Assembly (NCBI RefSeq): GCF_014647215.1
Contig: NZ_BMOT01000011.1
Span: 56,278-120,277, forward strand
Source of the DNA: Shewanella aestuarii
GTDB taxonomy: Bacteria > Pseudomonadota > Gammaproteobacteria > Enterobacterales > Shewanellaceae
DNA length: 64,000 nt
Reading direction: 5' to 3'
In this document: piece after piece, positions 30,001-39,491 of the stretch
How the letters are laid out: each line of letters opens with the position of its first letter
How positions within the stretch are numbered: position 1 is the stretch's first letter
Program-made: the position numbers and the translations under genes
The notes under the pieces: generated by a model
The model's input: only the letters and a program-made list of their open reading frames with translations
Databases searched by the model: none
What the model was told of the DNA's origin: nothing

Positions 30001-31805
30001 TTTTGTTGTATAAGCTTAAGTTCAAACTCTTCAACTGACAGCGGCTTAGCAAATAAATAGCCTTGATATTCATCACAGCCTTCTTGTTGCAACAACTGAC
30101 GTTGGGCTTCTGTTTCAACGCCTTCGGCTACTATTTTCATACCAAGATTATGACCCAATTGAATAATGGTTCGCACGATCATATGGTCATTTTGTTTTTC
30201 GACACAATGATCGATAAAGCTTTTATCAATTTTTAAAATATCCAGTGGTAAACGGCCAATTTGGCTCAACGATGAATAAGCTGTACCAAAGTCATCAAGT
30301 GATAAACGCACGCCAATGTGTTTAAGCTTATTTAATACGGCGATATTGAGTGCCGGGTTATCCATTATCCAGCTTTCAGTTTGTTCAATCTCGAGGGATT
30401 CCGCAGGGCACTGATGCTCAGTTAATATAGCTAACACATCTTGACAGAAACTAGTTTGCTGCAGCTGAACCGAGGACACATTCACGGCAATACAGCGGAA
30501 GTCGTAGTGCTCACGCCATAGCATCAGTTGTGCACAGGCCGTTGACATCACCCATAAACCCATTTCAATTATGCTGTTACTTTCTTCGGCGATATTAATA
30601 AACTCAGCAGGGTTGATTAAACCATACTTAGGGTGCCGCCAACGTATTAAGGCTTCAGCAGAGTAAAATTTTCCTGTGGTTAAACACACTTTGGGTTGGT
30701 ACAGCAAAAATAGCTCATTCCTTAGAATGGCTTGCTTTAAATCATTTTCTAATTCGTGTCGTTTGACCAGCTCTTCCATCAGCTGATTATCATAAAAAGA
30801 AAAGTTATTTTTGCCGGCATACTTAGCACGGTACATCGCCATATCTGCATTGCTACATAATATTTCTATCTCGCTGGCATCGGTAGGGTAGGAGGCGATA
30901 CCTATACTGGCCGTTACTGTGTAGTGTTTATTTAATAAAGTGTAGGGTTGCTGACACAGGGTTAACACTTTTTGGGCCAATGATTCAGCCTTTGATTGCA
31001 ATAATTTGGGGCTGTCATCTAATATAAAGGCAAATTCGTCGCCACCAATTCGATACGCATAACAATGTCGGTCCACTAACTTTGCAAAACGATCTGCCAC
31101 CATACGTAATACTTGATCGCCATAGATGTGCCCAAGTTGATCATTAATTTTTTTAAAGCCATCTAAGTCGACAATTAATAATGCAAAGTGGTGTTGGAGT
31201 TCCCCTAATGTCGTTTCGGACTTTAACTCATACATGTGCTCCATAAACTTTTTTCGGTTTGGTAGCCTAGTTAAGTAATCGGTATAACTTTCAGAACGAA
31301 AATGATGCATTTGTCGTAATGATTTTTGTTGAAAATACACCATAACGGTTGCGAAACTTGTTATCACGACTAACTCGATAATGTCTTCAATAACATCACT
31401 TAGTTCGTGGGCATCTATAGAAGGGAAATAAGCAGAAGTGAGCAATACACTGATAACAATGGGGTAGAAACTGCCTGGGTGAACGGATAAATAGATAAAT
31501 GGCAGTAGGATATATAGCTCTTCAATTTCCTCTAAATCAACAGGATAGTACAAGCCAACAAAGAGTAAAATTAAAACAGATACACTACTTAGGCTATTTT
31601 TGAAACGGCTGTGGTTGACTAAAAATGCTGCGATGGCTAAACCTAAGCTAATGGAATACGCAATTTTAGCGACGCTTACTTGCGGTAACGATAACAGCAG
31701 ATAAGCAGACAATCCGATAATGAAAATGAAAATCATTTTTCCAAAATTTTCAGCATCCCATTGATGAAAATGAAAGAGTCTACGCATTGACAATGTTGTC
31801 TCCAT
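29979..31805 (-). CDS. Membrane-bound GGDEF-EAL protein (cyclic-di-GMP metabolism)
   Basis: 608-aa protein with about five or six N-terminal membrane helices (residues about 22-165; no recognised sensory family). A GGDEF domain follows with intact GGDEF at 254-258 in YRIGGDEF, then an EAL domain with intact EAL at 384-386 plus DDFGTAYSS, KIDKSF and EGVET. Both diguanylate cyclase and phosphodiesterase activities are possible; tandem proteins often show mainly phosphodiesterase activity. The last residues (QLATSN) are encoded by the 7-bp repeat and end at a TAG in it. The ATG at 31805 has no clear Shine-Dalgarno. 165 bp upstream, before the next gene's stop, show nothing notable. Confidence 0.93.
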   Translation of the reverse strand: METTLSMRRLFHFHQWDAENFGKMIFIFIIGLSAYLLLSLPQVSVAKIAYSISLGLAIAAFLVNHSRFKNSLSSVSVLILLFVGLYYPVDLEEIEELYILLPFIYLSVHPGSFYPIVISVLLTSAYFPSIDAHELSDVIEDIIELVVITSFATVMVYFQQKSLRQMHHFRSESYTDYLTRLPNRKKFMEHMYELKSETTLGELQHHFALLIVDLDGFKKINDQLGHIYGDQVLRMVADRFAKLVDRHCYAYRIGGDEFAFILDDSPKLLQSKAESLAQKVLTLCQQPYTLLNKHYTVTASIGIASYPTDASEIEILCSNADMAMYRAKYAGKNNFSFYDNQLMEELVKRHELENDLKQAILRNELFLLYQPKVCLTTGKFYSAEALIRWRHPKYGLINPAEFINIAEESNSIIEMGLWVMSTACAQLMLWREHYDFRCIAVNVSSVQLQQTSFCQDVLAILTEHQCPAESLEIEQTESWIMDNPALNIAVLNKLKHIGVRLSLDDFGTAYSSLSQIGRLPLDILKIDKSFIDHCVEKQNDHMIVRTIIQLGHNLGMKIVAEGVETEAQRQLLQQEGCDEYQGYLFAKPLSVEEFELKLIQQKQLATSN

Positions 31806-31970
31806 TATCCATTTAATTATTATTTAATACTCATAATATTAGTACATTACACAAACTATCATTTATTGTTAGCCAAATTAATCAGTCTACAGGTTAATGT
31901 AGACATCATAAAGTCATTCACGAATGTTGCATTCAATGGTTAGCGTTTTGATGCAGATTGTTATTTCGCG

Positions 31971-33215
31971 TTAAGGCAATTGACTACTGCCTCTTAGCTG
32001 GCGACGGTAGCGTTTTGTTCTGCGGCGTTTTTTTATTTGGTCGATGAGCAAACTCAAAAAAGGTGAGTCAGTTAATTTAGGGGTATCCCCCAAACTCATG
32101 CGACTCAGTTGTCGCTTAATAATTGCCATTGTTGCAAGTGCTGCTAAGGTTTTGTTTGACCAGGTAATCACGGGAATGCGAAGTCTAAATTCCGGTGTTT
32201 TAAACCACATATTAATCATATCGGGTCGATATGCTAGTGCAGTTGCTAAGCCACATAAACTAAATCCCGCATTAATCACTTTTTGTGCCACAGCATATCT
32301 TTGAATGCCGCCAGTTAACATTAAGGGGATAGGCGAGCGTTGGACCAATTTTTCAGTAAAATCTAAAAAGTAGGCTTCACGGGCTAGCGTTCGATCATCT
32401 GCACTTTGGCCTTGCATGGCAGGAGCCTCATAACTACCACCAGATAACTCAACCAAATTAACATTATGTTCGGCTAACCAATTGATCACTTGTTCAGCAT
32501 CCGCAATATCAAAGCCGCCACGCTGAAAATCTGCTGAATTAAGTTTTACGGCGACATCAAAATCAGCGCCGCAGATTGCTCTGACTTGCTTAATGACTTC
32601 AAGTAATAATCGGGCACGATTAGTTAAACTTCCTCCCCATTGGTCACTACGCTGGTTAGTTAAAGGTGACAGAAATTGTGCCAATAAATAACCATGTGCA
32701 GCATGGATTTCCACCCCATCAAATCCTGCTTGCTTGGCTTGCAAAGCACTTTGCCCAAACCGGTGAATGATGTCTTGTATTTCCTCTTCAATCATTGCTT
32801 GTGGAATAGAGAACATGTTGGAGTGCTTGCCAAGATTGATTGCAATCGCTGAGGGAGCAAGATTTTTACCTCCCATTGCTTTGAACACTTGTCGCCCTGG
32901 GTGATTTAGCTGCATCCAAACTTTCGTGTTGTTGCTTTTGGCTATTTCTGCCCATTTTTTAAAAGGCGCTAACGGGGTTGTTTGTTCTAGTGCGACACCA
33001 CCAGGTCCAGTCATCGCCCATTTATCAATCATCACATTGCCTGTAATGATAAGACCTACACCTCCATCAGCCCATTGCTGATAAAGATTAAAAAGTTTCT
33101 TATCAGGTAATTGTTGGTCATTGGCGAGGTTTTCCTCCATGGCCGCTTTTACAAATCTATTTTTTAATGTCGTGTTAGGGCTAACCTGAAACTCGCTAAA
33201 AAGTGATTGCGGCAT
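31971..33215 (-). CDS. Old Yellow Enzyme family NADH:flavin oxidoreductase
   Basis: 414-aa FMN-binding TIM barrel of the OYE / 2,4-dienoyl-CoA reductase N-terminal-domain type. Family signatures are VWMQLNHPGRQ, the substrate-binding GVEIHAAHGYLLAQFLSP and the phosphate-binding NQRSDQWGGS, with a late GGIQ. It lacks the iron-sulfur and NAD domains of the long enzymes. These enzymes reduce activated alkenes or related electrophiles; the substrate is unknown. A basic C-terminal tail (KKRRRTKRYRRQLRG) is unusual. The start at ATG 33215 has a plausible AAAAAGAGCACATCAAC leader. Confidence 0.9.
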   Translation of the reverse strand: MPQSLFSEFQVSPNTTLKNRFVKAAMEENLANDQQLPDKKLFNLYQQWADGGVGLIITGNVMIDKWAMTGPGGVALEQTTPLAPFKKWAEIAKSNNTKVWMQLNHPGRQVFKAMGGKNLAPSAIAINLGKHSNMFSIPQAMIEEEIQDIIHRFGQSALQAKQAGFDGVEIHAAHGYLLAQFLSPLTNQRSDQWGGSLTNRARLLLEVIKQVRAICGADFDVAVKLNSADFQRGGFDIADAEQVINWLAEHNVNLVELSGGSYEAPAMQGQSADDRTLAREAYFLDFTEKLVQRSPIPLMLTGGIQRYAVAQKVINAGFSLCGLATALAYRPDMINMWFKTPEFRLRIPVITWSNKTLAALATMAIIKRQLSRMSLGDTPKLTDSPFLSLLIDQIKKRRRTKRYRRQLRGSSQLP

Positions 33216-33448
33216 GTTGATGTGCTCTTTTTATAGTGGAATAAAATCAGCATATCGCTAAAGACAAGCTCAATACCAGCCGAAGTGGTAAATATTCTAT
33301 TACTATTATGCACAAACCTTTGATTGATGTTCGCAAATTAGCGCGCTTTGGGTATATAATTCCCACCTTAAATTGCGATCTGGTTTCATATTGAATAGTG
33401 TCTATTTAATCCGCATGGCAATTGTCTGATTAGTTTAAAGGTAAAGTA

Positions 33449-33805
33449 ATGAATTTAAAGCAAGAACTGCAAACACTGAATGATAAGCTTGATAAATTTC
33501 GTCGTAAATTAGCGGCGGCAGAGCAGCGTGGCGACGCGGTTGTCATTTTGCAGTTCAAAAAAGAAATTACCGCAATGACTAAGCGTATTGCTAACGTTAA
33601 AGGTCAACAAACTCGCGAGTTGAATAAAGAAGGTGGCGAAGTTAAAAATTTACCTTTCAAACGTGAGCTGACTAAAGCCGAGCAAGCCGATATGGGCAAA
33701 TTGAAAAAGTCGGTTAAAGGGTTAGTTGTTGTGCATCCAATGACCGCATTAGGTCGTGAAATGGGTATTAAAACAGTAATGGGGTTTGCTCCCAGTAAGT
33801 TTTAA
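33449..33805 (+). CDS. yibL: YibL family ribosome-associated protein
   Basis: 118-aa basic protein. The C-terminal half (LTKAEQADMGKLKKSVKGL and HPMTALGREMG) is almost identical to that of E. coli YibL (120 aa). The N-terminal half is a coiled coil (about 3-50). YibL co-purifies with ribosomes in E. coli; the mechanism is unknown. AAAGGTAAAG lies before the ATG. A TATAAT at 33355-33360 could be the -10 element, about 90 bp upstream. Confidence 0.92.
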   Translation: MNLKQELQTLNDKLDKFRRKLAAAEQRGDAVVILQFKKEITAMTKRIANVKGQQTRELNKEGGEVKNLPFKRELTKAEQADMGKLKKSVKGLVVVHPMTALGREMGIKTVMGFAPSKF

Positions 33806-33939
33806 TATCAATTCAATTTTTTAGTGTAGTCGGTGACTTTTTCGGGTAGCCGACGACCATTCTAAGGCAAATTAGTCTCTGGAAATACGGTCTCATATTA
33901 TAGAGCTCAGGGAATGAGTATTGTCGTAAGGTCTATTTC

Positions 33940-34554
33940 ATGTCGATAAAATACATCGCCACTTCTCAATTACCTACCCCTTGGGGTGTGTTTGCCATGC
34001 ACGGTTTTGAAGATACAGAAACCGGTAAAGAACATGTCGCATTAACGTTCGGTGAGTTAGATACCAACAGTGCTATTTTAGGTCGTATCCATTCTGAATG
34101 TTTAACTGGCGATGCCTTATTCAGTTTACGCTGTGATTGTGGTTTTCAATTGCAGACGGCCATGCAAAATATTGCCGAATTAGGCCAAGGATTTATTTTA
34201 TATTTACGCCAAGAGGGGCGCGGTATTGGATTGCTCAATAAAATCCGGGCTTATGAGTTGCAGGATGCTGGAGCGAATACGGTTGAAGCAAATGAACAAT
34301 TAGGTTTTAAAGCGGATATGCGCCAATACGATATGATTAAGCCTATGCTGGCGCAAATCAATGTTACTCGAGTGCGCTTGATGACCAATAACCCTCGCAA
34401 AGTGAAGGCAATGCAGCAAGAAGGAATTGAAGTTGTCGAAAGAGTGCCGTTGCAAGTGGGTAAGAATCGCTACAATGAAGCATACTTGAAAACCAAGTCA
34501 ACCGAGCTTGGCCATATGATGTCTGAGTATCATTTTAATGACGAGCAAAGCTAG
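33940..34554 (+). CDS. ribA: GTP cyclohydrolase II (RibA)
   Basis: 204-aa enzyme that opens the GTP imidazole ring in the first step of riboflavin synthesis. Zinc Cys residues C54, C65 and C67 ([16 protein letters not shown]), RQEGRGIGL and the C-terminal [11 protein letters not shown] are all present. It is a stand-alone RibA without the RibB fusion, as in E. coli. No FMN riboswitch is seen in the 134 bp upstream. The 3' end is close to or overlaps the next gene depending on its start. Confidence 0.96.
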   Translation: MSIKYIATSQLPTPWGVFAMHGFEDTETGKEHVALTFGELDTNSAILGRIHSECLTGDALFSLRCDCGFQLQTAMQNIAELGQGFILYLRQEGRGIGLLNKIRAYELQDAGANTVEANEQLGFKADMRQYDMIKPMLAQINVTRVRLMTNNPRKVKAMQQEGIEVVERVPLQVGKNRYNEAYLKTKSTELGHMMSEYHFNDEQS

Positions 34555-34600
34555 CGAATTTATCACTCCCATAGCTCGTTTTTTGAGAATGGCCTTATCA

Positions 34601-35437
34601 ATGAAAGCCATAGCCATTGCTATGGTTTTTTGCTTTTTTCTACCCACTCATGCGAACGAAAATACCGCTACAACCACACCAGATGCATCGCATTATGCTT
34701 TCGCAAATTATTTAGGTAGCGGTATTTATCGCACTTCTGGTCAGAGCGCTGCAGTGGTTAATGTACCCTTGGTATTTACCCTTGATGAAGCAGACGATCA
34801 TTTAGTGAAGCTTCGTCTACCGATATCATTAGGTTTTTTCGACTATAGCTTTAATGACCTGCCAGGAGGGGATTTGCCCGACAATGTCGGAACCATGACA
34901 GTTACTCCTGGGATAGAATACCATTGGTTTGTTGATGATAAGTTGACCATAGAAAGCTATGTTGATTTAGGCTATGGCTATAATTTTTCAAATGAAAGCA
35001 ACGTTGGGATTTTTTCTACGGGAGTGTCATCAATTTATAAAATTGACCATCCAATCTACACTCCTATATGGGTAAATAGACTTTATTATGCGGGTTATCG
35101 TAGTAGTCTTAATAATAGTGCCGAGAGTTATTCAGTTTATAAAAGTGGCTTAGATTTTGGCTTAGGTACAAAATGGCAATGGCAGGATAACGAAGTTGAG
35201 CCAAGATTGTTTGTTGGGGCACACTGGTATTTTGATCAATTAAAATTCATTAACCCTAATGGCAAAGATGTGCTTACAAGTTACTCTTATGAAATTGGAG
35301 CAACATTCAAATTCTCTAAACCCATAGGTTATAACATCTTTGGTTGGGATGGATTGAAATTCAATCATTTAGGGCTAAGTTATCAAGCTGGTGGCGGCTT
35401 ACAAGTTTGGCGACTTATTTTCGAGTTCCCGTTGTAA
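34601..35437 (+). CDS. Exported beta-barrel-like outer-membrane protein
   Basis: About 278-aa protein with a signal peptide (MKAIAIAMVFCFFLPTHA-NENT). The mature part is rich in alternating aromatic/polar strands (YLGSGIYRTSGQSAAVVNVPLVF, IESYVDLGYGYNFS) and ends in a typical barrel-closing strand VWRLIFEFPL. It could belong to the solitary autotransporter-like barrel group, but I am not certain, and function is unknown. The reading frame extends back to 34538, overlapping ribA by 17 bp. ATG 34601, with GAGAATGG upstream, gives a clean signal peptide; ATG 34589 is an alternative. It probably shares the ribA transcript. Confidence 0.75.
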   Translation: MKAIAIAMVFCFFLPTHANENTATTTPDASHYAFANYLGSGIYRTSGQSAAVVNVPLVFTLDEADDHLVKLRLPISLGFFDYSFNDLPGGDLPDNVGTMTVTPGIEYHWFVDDKLTIESYVDLGYGYNFSNESNVGIFSTGVSSIYKIDHPIYTPIWVNRLYYAGYRSSLNNSAESYSVYKSGLDFGLGTKWQWQDNEVEPRLFVGAHWYFDQLKFINPNGKDVLTSYSYEIGATFKFSKPIGYNIFGWDGLKFNHLGLSYQAGGGLQVWRLIFEFPL

Positions 35438-35983
35438 TATCGCTTCTTGTAGCGATACACATTGTTTTCAAATACCAAATATCCAGCTTTAAGTGGATAC
35501 ATAATTCATTGCTGAATAGTGGGATTTCGTCTATTTCGCAACTTACTTTAAGATATTTTAAATAAATATCGCTTGTCCTAATTGGAACGGACCGTTCGAA
35601 AACTTCGCTAAACATTCTTCAGTTTTTGCGCTATGTATCTGTGCAGCAACATTATATTTATCATTCTAATCCGTAGTGGTATTGGCTATGTCAGCTCAAC
35701 TTGGGTTTAAATATAAATAAACGAAATTTTAAATATTAATGTTCAATCACTTACGGTAAAAATTGAGCTTTGTACTGATAACATGGCTAATTTACGCGTA
35801 TAAAGCGTGTTTACTGCAAGTCAATTCAACGCAGTTAGCGCTGCAAAGAGTTGTTTGAAAGGTATTTGTTATACCGAACTGAGGCTATTTAATCATAAGT
35901 ATGTTGCAAAGGCATGCCGAGCTAAACAATAATCAGCTTGTTTTTGCTGGCTTCAATCAATGCAAAAATGTCACATATCAAGC
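35438..35983. other. 546-bp intergenic region between convergent genes
   Basis: AT-rich DNA without a supportable gene. Immediately after the barrel gene's stop region a small hairpin (TATCGCT/AGCGATA, 35438-35457) may end its transcript. A 13-bp palindrome GAACGG-A-CCGTTC lies at 35585-35597. No repeat, tRNA or insertion sequence was recognised. Confidence 0.5.
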
Positions 35984-36355
35984 TTAGTTTTTCCCCCATA
36001 TTTGCGCATTAATGGGGCTTTTATCTGCTGGTTTCTTCGATTCAGAAACCTTAGTTGATGCATTAGGTTGCTTTTTACTTAAAACAGCGGGTTTTTTGCT
36101 ATATTTTTTCGAGCTATCGCTATCTGGCTTAATGGGTAAAGGCAATTTATTGCTCTTTAAATACAAGTATTCCACCTTGTCTCTAGCCCATTGCGTTTTA
36201 CGCAAAAACGTTAAACTAGATTTGATACTGGGGTTTTCTTTGAAGCAGCGGATATTAATGCGCAAGGCTAACTCTTCCCAGCCAAACTTATCCACTAAAT
36301 AGGTAATAATGGTTTCCAATTTAATGCCGTGAAGTGGGTTGTTTTGCTGGTTCAT
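35984..36355 (-). CDS. VF530 family DNA-binding protein
   Basis: 123-aa protein. The first ~70 residues ([50 protein letters not shown] region) are the VF530/DUF2132 domain, a small helical fold described as double-stranded-DNA-binding. Residues 75-123 are a Lys/Ser/Pro-rich tail not found in the minimal family. A biological role is not established. It is last in a minus-strand cluster with an RHH protein and a ParA-type ATPase. Confidence 0.88.
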   Translation of the reverse strand: MNQQNNPLHGIKLETIITYLVDKFGWEELALRINIRCFKENPSIKSSLTFLRKTQWARDKVEYLYLKSNKLPLPIKPDSDSSKKYSKKPAVLSKKQPNASTKVSESKKPADKSPINAQIWGKN

Positions 36356-36432
36356 AATACTTGTGTAGCCGTTTTAAATAATAGTCTGGCGAGATTATAC
36401 CTAAAAAGATGGTGTACAGTGAGCCAGTATTG

Positions 36433-36774
36433 TTACTTTAGGCGCTTTTGTTGGTTACTGGTGGATAAATGATAAAAATCATCAATTAGAATGCGTAATA
36501 ACTTCGATTTAGCCATGCCAACATTCTTAGATAGCTCGTCTAGTTGCCCGATACTTTTTTCCGTAAGGGTAAAGGTGGCATGTCGGTAAATTTTAACACT
36601 TTTCTTATCAAGACCTTTTAAAAAGTCCTGAGTCGATTGTTGCGCTGGTGAGTCATCACCGACCACAGTTTGCTTACCAAATGCATAATTATTGGCATCT
36701 TCAATAAAGTCATCAACCGAAACTGATTTTTTATGAAGTTTCGGCTTTTTACGCTTAAGGTCAGTTAAACTCAT
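36433..36774 (-). CDS. Small ribbon-helix-helix-like partner of ParA
   Basis: 113-aa basic protein. The C-terminal ~45 residues (YRHATFTLTEKSIGQLDELSKNVGMAKSKLLRILIDDFY) read as a beta strand followed by two helices, the ribbon-helix-helix pattern of CopG/ParG-type DNA-binding dimers. The N-terminal ~60 residues are polar and probably flexible, which also fits ParG-type partition proteins. The ATG at 36774 overlaps the last 14 bp of the parA-like gene, so the two are translationally coupled. An upstream ATG at 36813 would overlap more. DNA-binding and ParA partnership are inferred from fold and position. Confidence 0.65.
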   Translation of the reverse strand: MSLTDLKRKKPKLHKKSVSVDDFIEDANNYAFGKQTVVGDDSPAQQSTQDFLKGLDKKSVKIYRHATFTLTEKSIGQLDELSKNVGMAKSKLLRILIDDFYHLSTSNQQKRLK

Positions 36775-37429
36775 AACTATTTTCTGGTGGTATTGCGAAT
36801 AATTCATCAGCAATGGCCATAATCTCTAAAGCGGCTTTGCCATCGGGTTCAATCTCTACTACTGAAGATCCACTTTCTTCACTGTCATCATAAATATTTC
36901 GACTAAAAGTGACAGAATCAAGCGCACGAAGGTTGAAGGACTCAACAACCTCTTTCGCTTCTAGAATACGCTTAAATTGCGAAGGTAAGGCTGGGCATTG
37001 GGTCATGACAATGGCGGCAACCATTTTGGGATTGACCATTTTACAAGTACTGAGCATATCTTCCATATGGGGGAGGGTTTTTAAGTCACGACGCTTGGGT
37101 CTTAATGGAATTACCACATAAGTGGCAACAGACATGGCTGCTCGCATTGCTAGGTTGTCTTGGCCGCCACAATCGACAATCACATAATCAAACCTTTCAT
37201 CAAGGCTGAGTAAATCATTTCGAATTTTACCATACAGCTGAATACAGTTAATGGGCGTAAGACTGGGGTCATTATTGCGGGCTTGTATCCAATCAGATGT
37301 GGTACGTTGTGGGTCACAATCAACCATCAACACATTAGCATTGAACTTTTGAGTAATATAAACGGCAAGGTTTTGCGCTAAGCAACTTTTGCCGCTGCCC
37401 CCTTTTTCACCGCCGACGAGCAGTATCAT
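36761..37429 (-). CDS. ParA/MinD family ATPase (small, type Ib-like)
   Basis: 222-aa deviant-Walker ATPase. KGGSGKS sits at residues 9-15, with the signature Lys at the start. Switch I-like VDCDPQRTTSDW and Walker B VIVDCGGQD follow. It lacks the N-terminal helix-turn-helix of type Ia ParA proteins, so it resembles the short type Ib ParAs that pair with RHH proteins, exactly as here. AAGGAGAAGAGT before the ATG is a strong ribosome-binding site. The cargo could be a plasmid-like element or a cellular structure. Nearby there are no replication genes or obvious centromere-like iterons. Confidence 0.88.
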   Translation of the reverse strand: MILLVGGEKGGSGKSCLAQNLAVYITQKFNANVLMVDCDPQRTTSDWIQARNNDPSLTPINCIQLYGKIRNDLLSLDERFDYVIVDCGGQDNLAMRAAMSVATYVVIPLRPKRRDLKTLPHMEDMLSTCKMVNPKMVAAIVMTQCPALPSQFKRILEAKEVVESFNLRALDSVTFSRNIYDDSEESGSSVVEIEPDGKAALEIMAIADELFAIPPENSYEFN

Positions 37430-37568
37430 ACTCTTCTCCTTTTACTGTTCAATTTCAATGAACCACAGCAATATATCTAATGGGTTAAAATGAGTATAGG
37501 TCATATTTCCAGTCTAGCTAATCACAGACGCTACTTTGCTGAAACAAGATGGTGATAAGACTTGAACA

Positions 37569-37871
37569 CTACAGTAATTGCAAAGCAATATGATAGCTTT
37601 GATCGTTGCTTTTTGTGCAACGGCAAACCTGTCCTTTGATAGTATTTTGTTTCTCAGTGCCTTCATTAAATGTCATAGCGACTAATTCACCAACATCAAA
37701 AGCCTTACAGTAATCAAATAATACTCCTTTACGAGCGAGGTCAATGCACACGGCTGAATCATCATGGCTTTCACCCGATTTGCTGATCCAATGCAACTTG
37801 ACTCTTTCTGCTTCCATGTCGACACGCAGTGATGTGCGCTTTTCTTCAAAACCTGTTGGCTCTTGGTCCAT
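37569..37871 (-). CDS. PilZ domain protein
   Basis: 100-aa single-domain protein with the cyclic-di-GMP-binding pattern R-x3-R (KRTSLRVD, about residues 11-17) followed by CIDLARKGVLF, equivalent to D/N-x-S-x-x-G with Ala in place of Ser. Such proteins are c-di-GMP receptors. GGAGAGATAAC precedes the ATG. It lies 139 bp upstream of the parA-like gene on the same strand, so co-transcription is possible. The Ala substitution may weaken binding. Confidence 0.78.
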   Translation of the reverse strand: MDQEPTGFEEKRTSLRVDMEAERVKLHWISKSGESHDDSAVCIDLARKGVLFDYCKAFDVGELVAMTFNEGTEKQNTIKGQVCRCTKSNDQSYHIALQLL

Positions 37872-37951
37872 GTTATCTCTCCATAAGGGACACGATACTT
37901 TAGTTTTAGCATAATGGCTTTTTTAAGCAATACCAAATGCTTATTTAAAGT

Positions 37952-37983
37952 AAAAACGCCAAACATTATGAGTGGCGTTTTTT
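37952..37983 (-). terminator. Rho-independent terminator after psiE
   Basis: AAAAACGCCA and TGGCGTTTTT form a 10-bp stem over an 11-base loop. Minus-strand transcription leaving psiE meets a T-run after the stem. It also insulates the PilZ gene. Confidence 0.85.
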
Positions 37984-38002
37984 AGCTGGATTATTTGGAT
38001 GA

Positions 38003-38407
38003 TTAGCTGTCGTAATCTTGATTTTTGGGGTATGGCATTTTCAATTGTCCCCATCGTATCACTATCACTGTGGTGGCTAATAGAATGGTCGAAAATGAAA
38101 TCGCCAAAATACGCCAGTCATCCATGCCTTTCATATCTAAGATCAGATATCGAGCTAATGCTACAATCGCGATATAGAGTGGCATGCGAATGGGTAATTT
38201 ACCGGATTCGATATAATTAACGACCATTGCCAATACTTCAAGGTAAATGAACAGTAAGAGCAAATCAGCAAGTTCGACGGTTTTTATGGCGAACATATGC
38301 AAAATTTCTTCGCCAATAGCAAAAATTGTTGCCAAGGCGATGATGAAAAGGACTAAGTATTCAATCGACTTTAATGATTGAATACTCGCATGTTTAACTC
38401 TATGCAT
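38003..38407 (-). CDS. psiE: PsiE family phosphate-starvation-inducible membrane protein
   Basis: 134-aa inner-membrane protein with four hydrophobic helices (about 15-35, 48-68, 78-92 and 100-122). PsiE-type segments include FAIGEEILHM, LADLLLLFIYLEVLAMV and the characteristic PIRMPLYIAIVALARYLI. PsiE is induced by phosphate limitation in E. coli, but its molecular role is unknown. No Pho box was identified upstream. It is a single-gene unit. Confidence 0.9.
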   Translation of the reverse strand: MHRVKHASIQSLKSIEYLVLFIIALATIFAIGEEILHMFAIKTVELADLLLLFIYLEVLAMVVNYIESGKLPIRMPLYIAIVALARYLILDMKGMDDWRILAISFSTILLATTVIVIRWGQLKMPYPKNQDYDS

Positions 38408-38488
38408 AATGGCTCTAATATTTGTGAATAAGTAAACATTATTATGTAAAGTGGTCGGTTTGCCCAGCGATCTAAATCACAGACATAA

Positions 38489-38517
38489 AAAAACCGCTAA
38501 ATAAATTAGCGGTTTTT
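38489..38517 (-). terminator. Rho-independent terminator after suhB
   Basis: AAAAACCGCTAA (38489-38500) pairs perfectly with TTAGCGGTTTTT (38506-38517) over ATAAA. It lies 22 bp beyond the suhB stop on the minus strand, with further A residues upstream that give a U-tract. Confidence 0.9.
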
Positions 38518-38539
38518 ATGAGTTAATCAAGCGAAGCGA

Positions 38540-39343
38540 TTAACGCTTTAAACCTTCATTTAATAAAGGACGCATTATTTTAACTAATTGAGTCGTGACT
38601 TTTGGTGTACCCGCAACTATGTTGCCAGAGATTAAGTAGTTATGACCACCAGTGAAATCAGTCACTGTACCGCCAGCTTCACGACAAATTAAGTCGCCTG
38701 CAGCTATGTCCCAAGGCTTCAAACCGATTTCGAAGAAACCATCTAAACGGCCAGCAGCTACATAGGCTAAATCGAGTGCAGCAGAGCCCGCGCGACGAAG
38801 ATCGGCACATTGTGGGAATACTTCAGCCAAGATTTTCATGTATGTTTCTGTGTGTTGACGAGCTTTAAATGGAAATCCAGTACCAATAATAGTGCTGTCT
38901 AATTCATTTACATTGGTTACACGCATACGGAAATCGTTAATTTTTGCTCCTTTACCGCGAACAGCTGAAAATAGCTCTTCACGAACAGGATCATAAATTA
39001 CCGCAACTTCAGTTACACCTTTATATTGAAGTGCAATTGAAACAGCAAAATGAGGAATACCACGAACGAAGTTGTTGGTACCATCCAAAGGATCGACTAT
39101 CCATACATAATCTTTATTCTGACCACGATTTTCACCGTCTTCTTCACCCACAATAGTGTGATCTGGGTAAGACTTACGAATTTGATATGTAATAGTTGCT
39201 TCTGCTTCCTTGTCTACACTGGTAACAAAGTCGTTAATTCCTTTGGTACTTACCTCAACACGATCGAGTTCAGTATAGGCGCGCATAATTGTTTGGCCAG
39301 CAGCGCGCGCAGCGCGAGTGGCAATAGTCATCATCGGATGCAT
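38540..39343 (-). CDS. suhB: Inositol-1-monophosphatase SuhB
   Basis: 267-aa enzyme, identical in length to E. coli SuhB. Metal ligands E67, D84 and D87 (VGEEDGEN and WIVDPLDGTNNF) and the second motif WDIAAGDLICREAGG are intact. SuhB hydrolyses inositol phosphates in vitro. In E. coli it also joins the rRNA antitermination complex, and the same role is plausible here. AGGGGATTGCT precedes the ATG. It is divergent from trmJ, the usual gammaproteobacterial arrangement. Confidence 0.96.
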   Translation of the reverse strand: MHPMMTIATRAARAAGQTIMRAYTELDRVEVSTKGINDFVTSVDKEAEATITYQIRKSYPDHTIVGEEDGENRGQNKDYVWIVDPLDGTNNFVRGIPHFAVSIALQYKGVTEVAVIYDPVREELFSAVRGKGAKINDFRMRVTNVNELDSTIIGTGFPFKARQHTETYMKILAEVFPQCADLRRAGSAALDLAYVAAGRLDGFFEIGLKPWDIAAGDLICREAGGTVTDFTGGHNYLISGNIVAGTPKVTTQLVKIMRPLLNEGLKR

Positions 39344-39491
39344 AGCAATCCCCTGGATTTTAAAGAACGAGTAAAATAGCGGCCGTATTATACCTTATTC
39401 AATAGTTATATCAAATGCAGATTTTCATATAACGATATAAACCGTGCTTGTGTTAACATGCCCCCAATATTTTTTGAACGAAAGTGATGTC

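Noticed and set aside
33806..33939. Possible FMN riboswitch before ribA.
   Set aside because: The 134-bp leader lacks the length and conserved RFN-element blocks.
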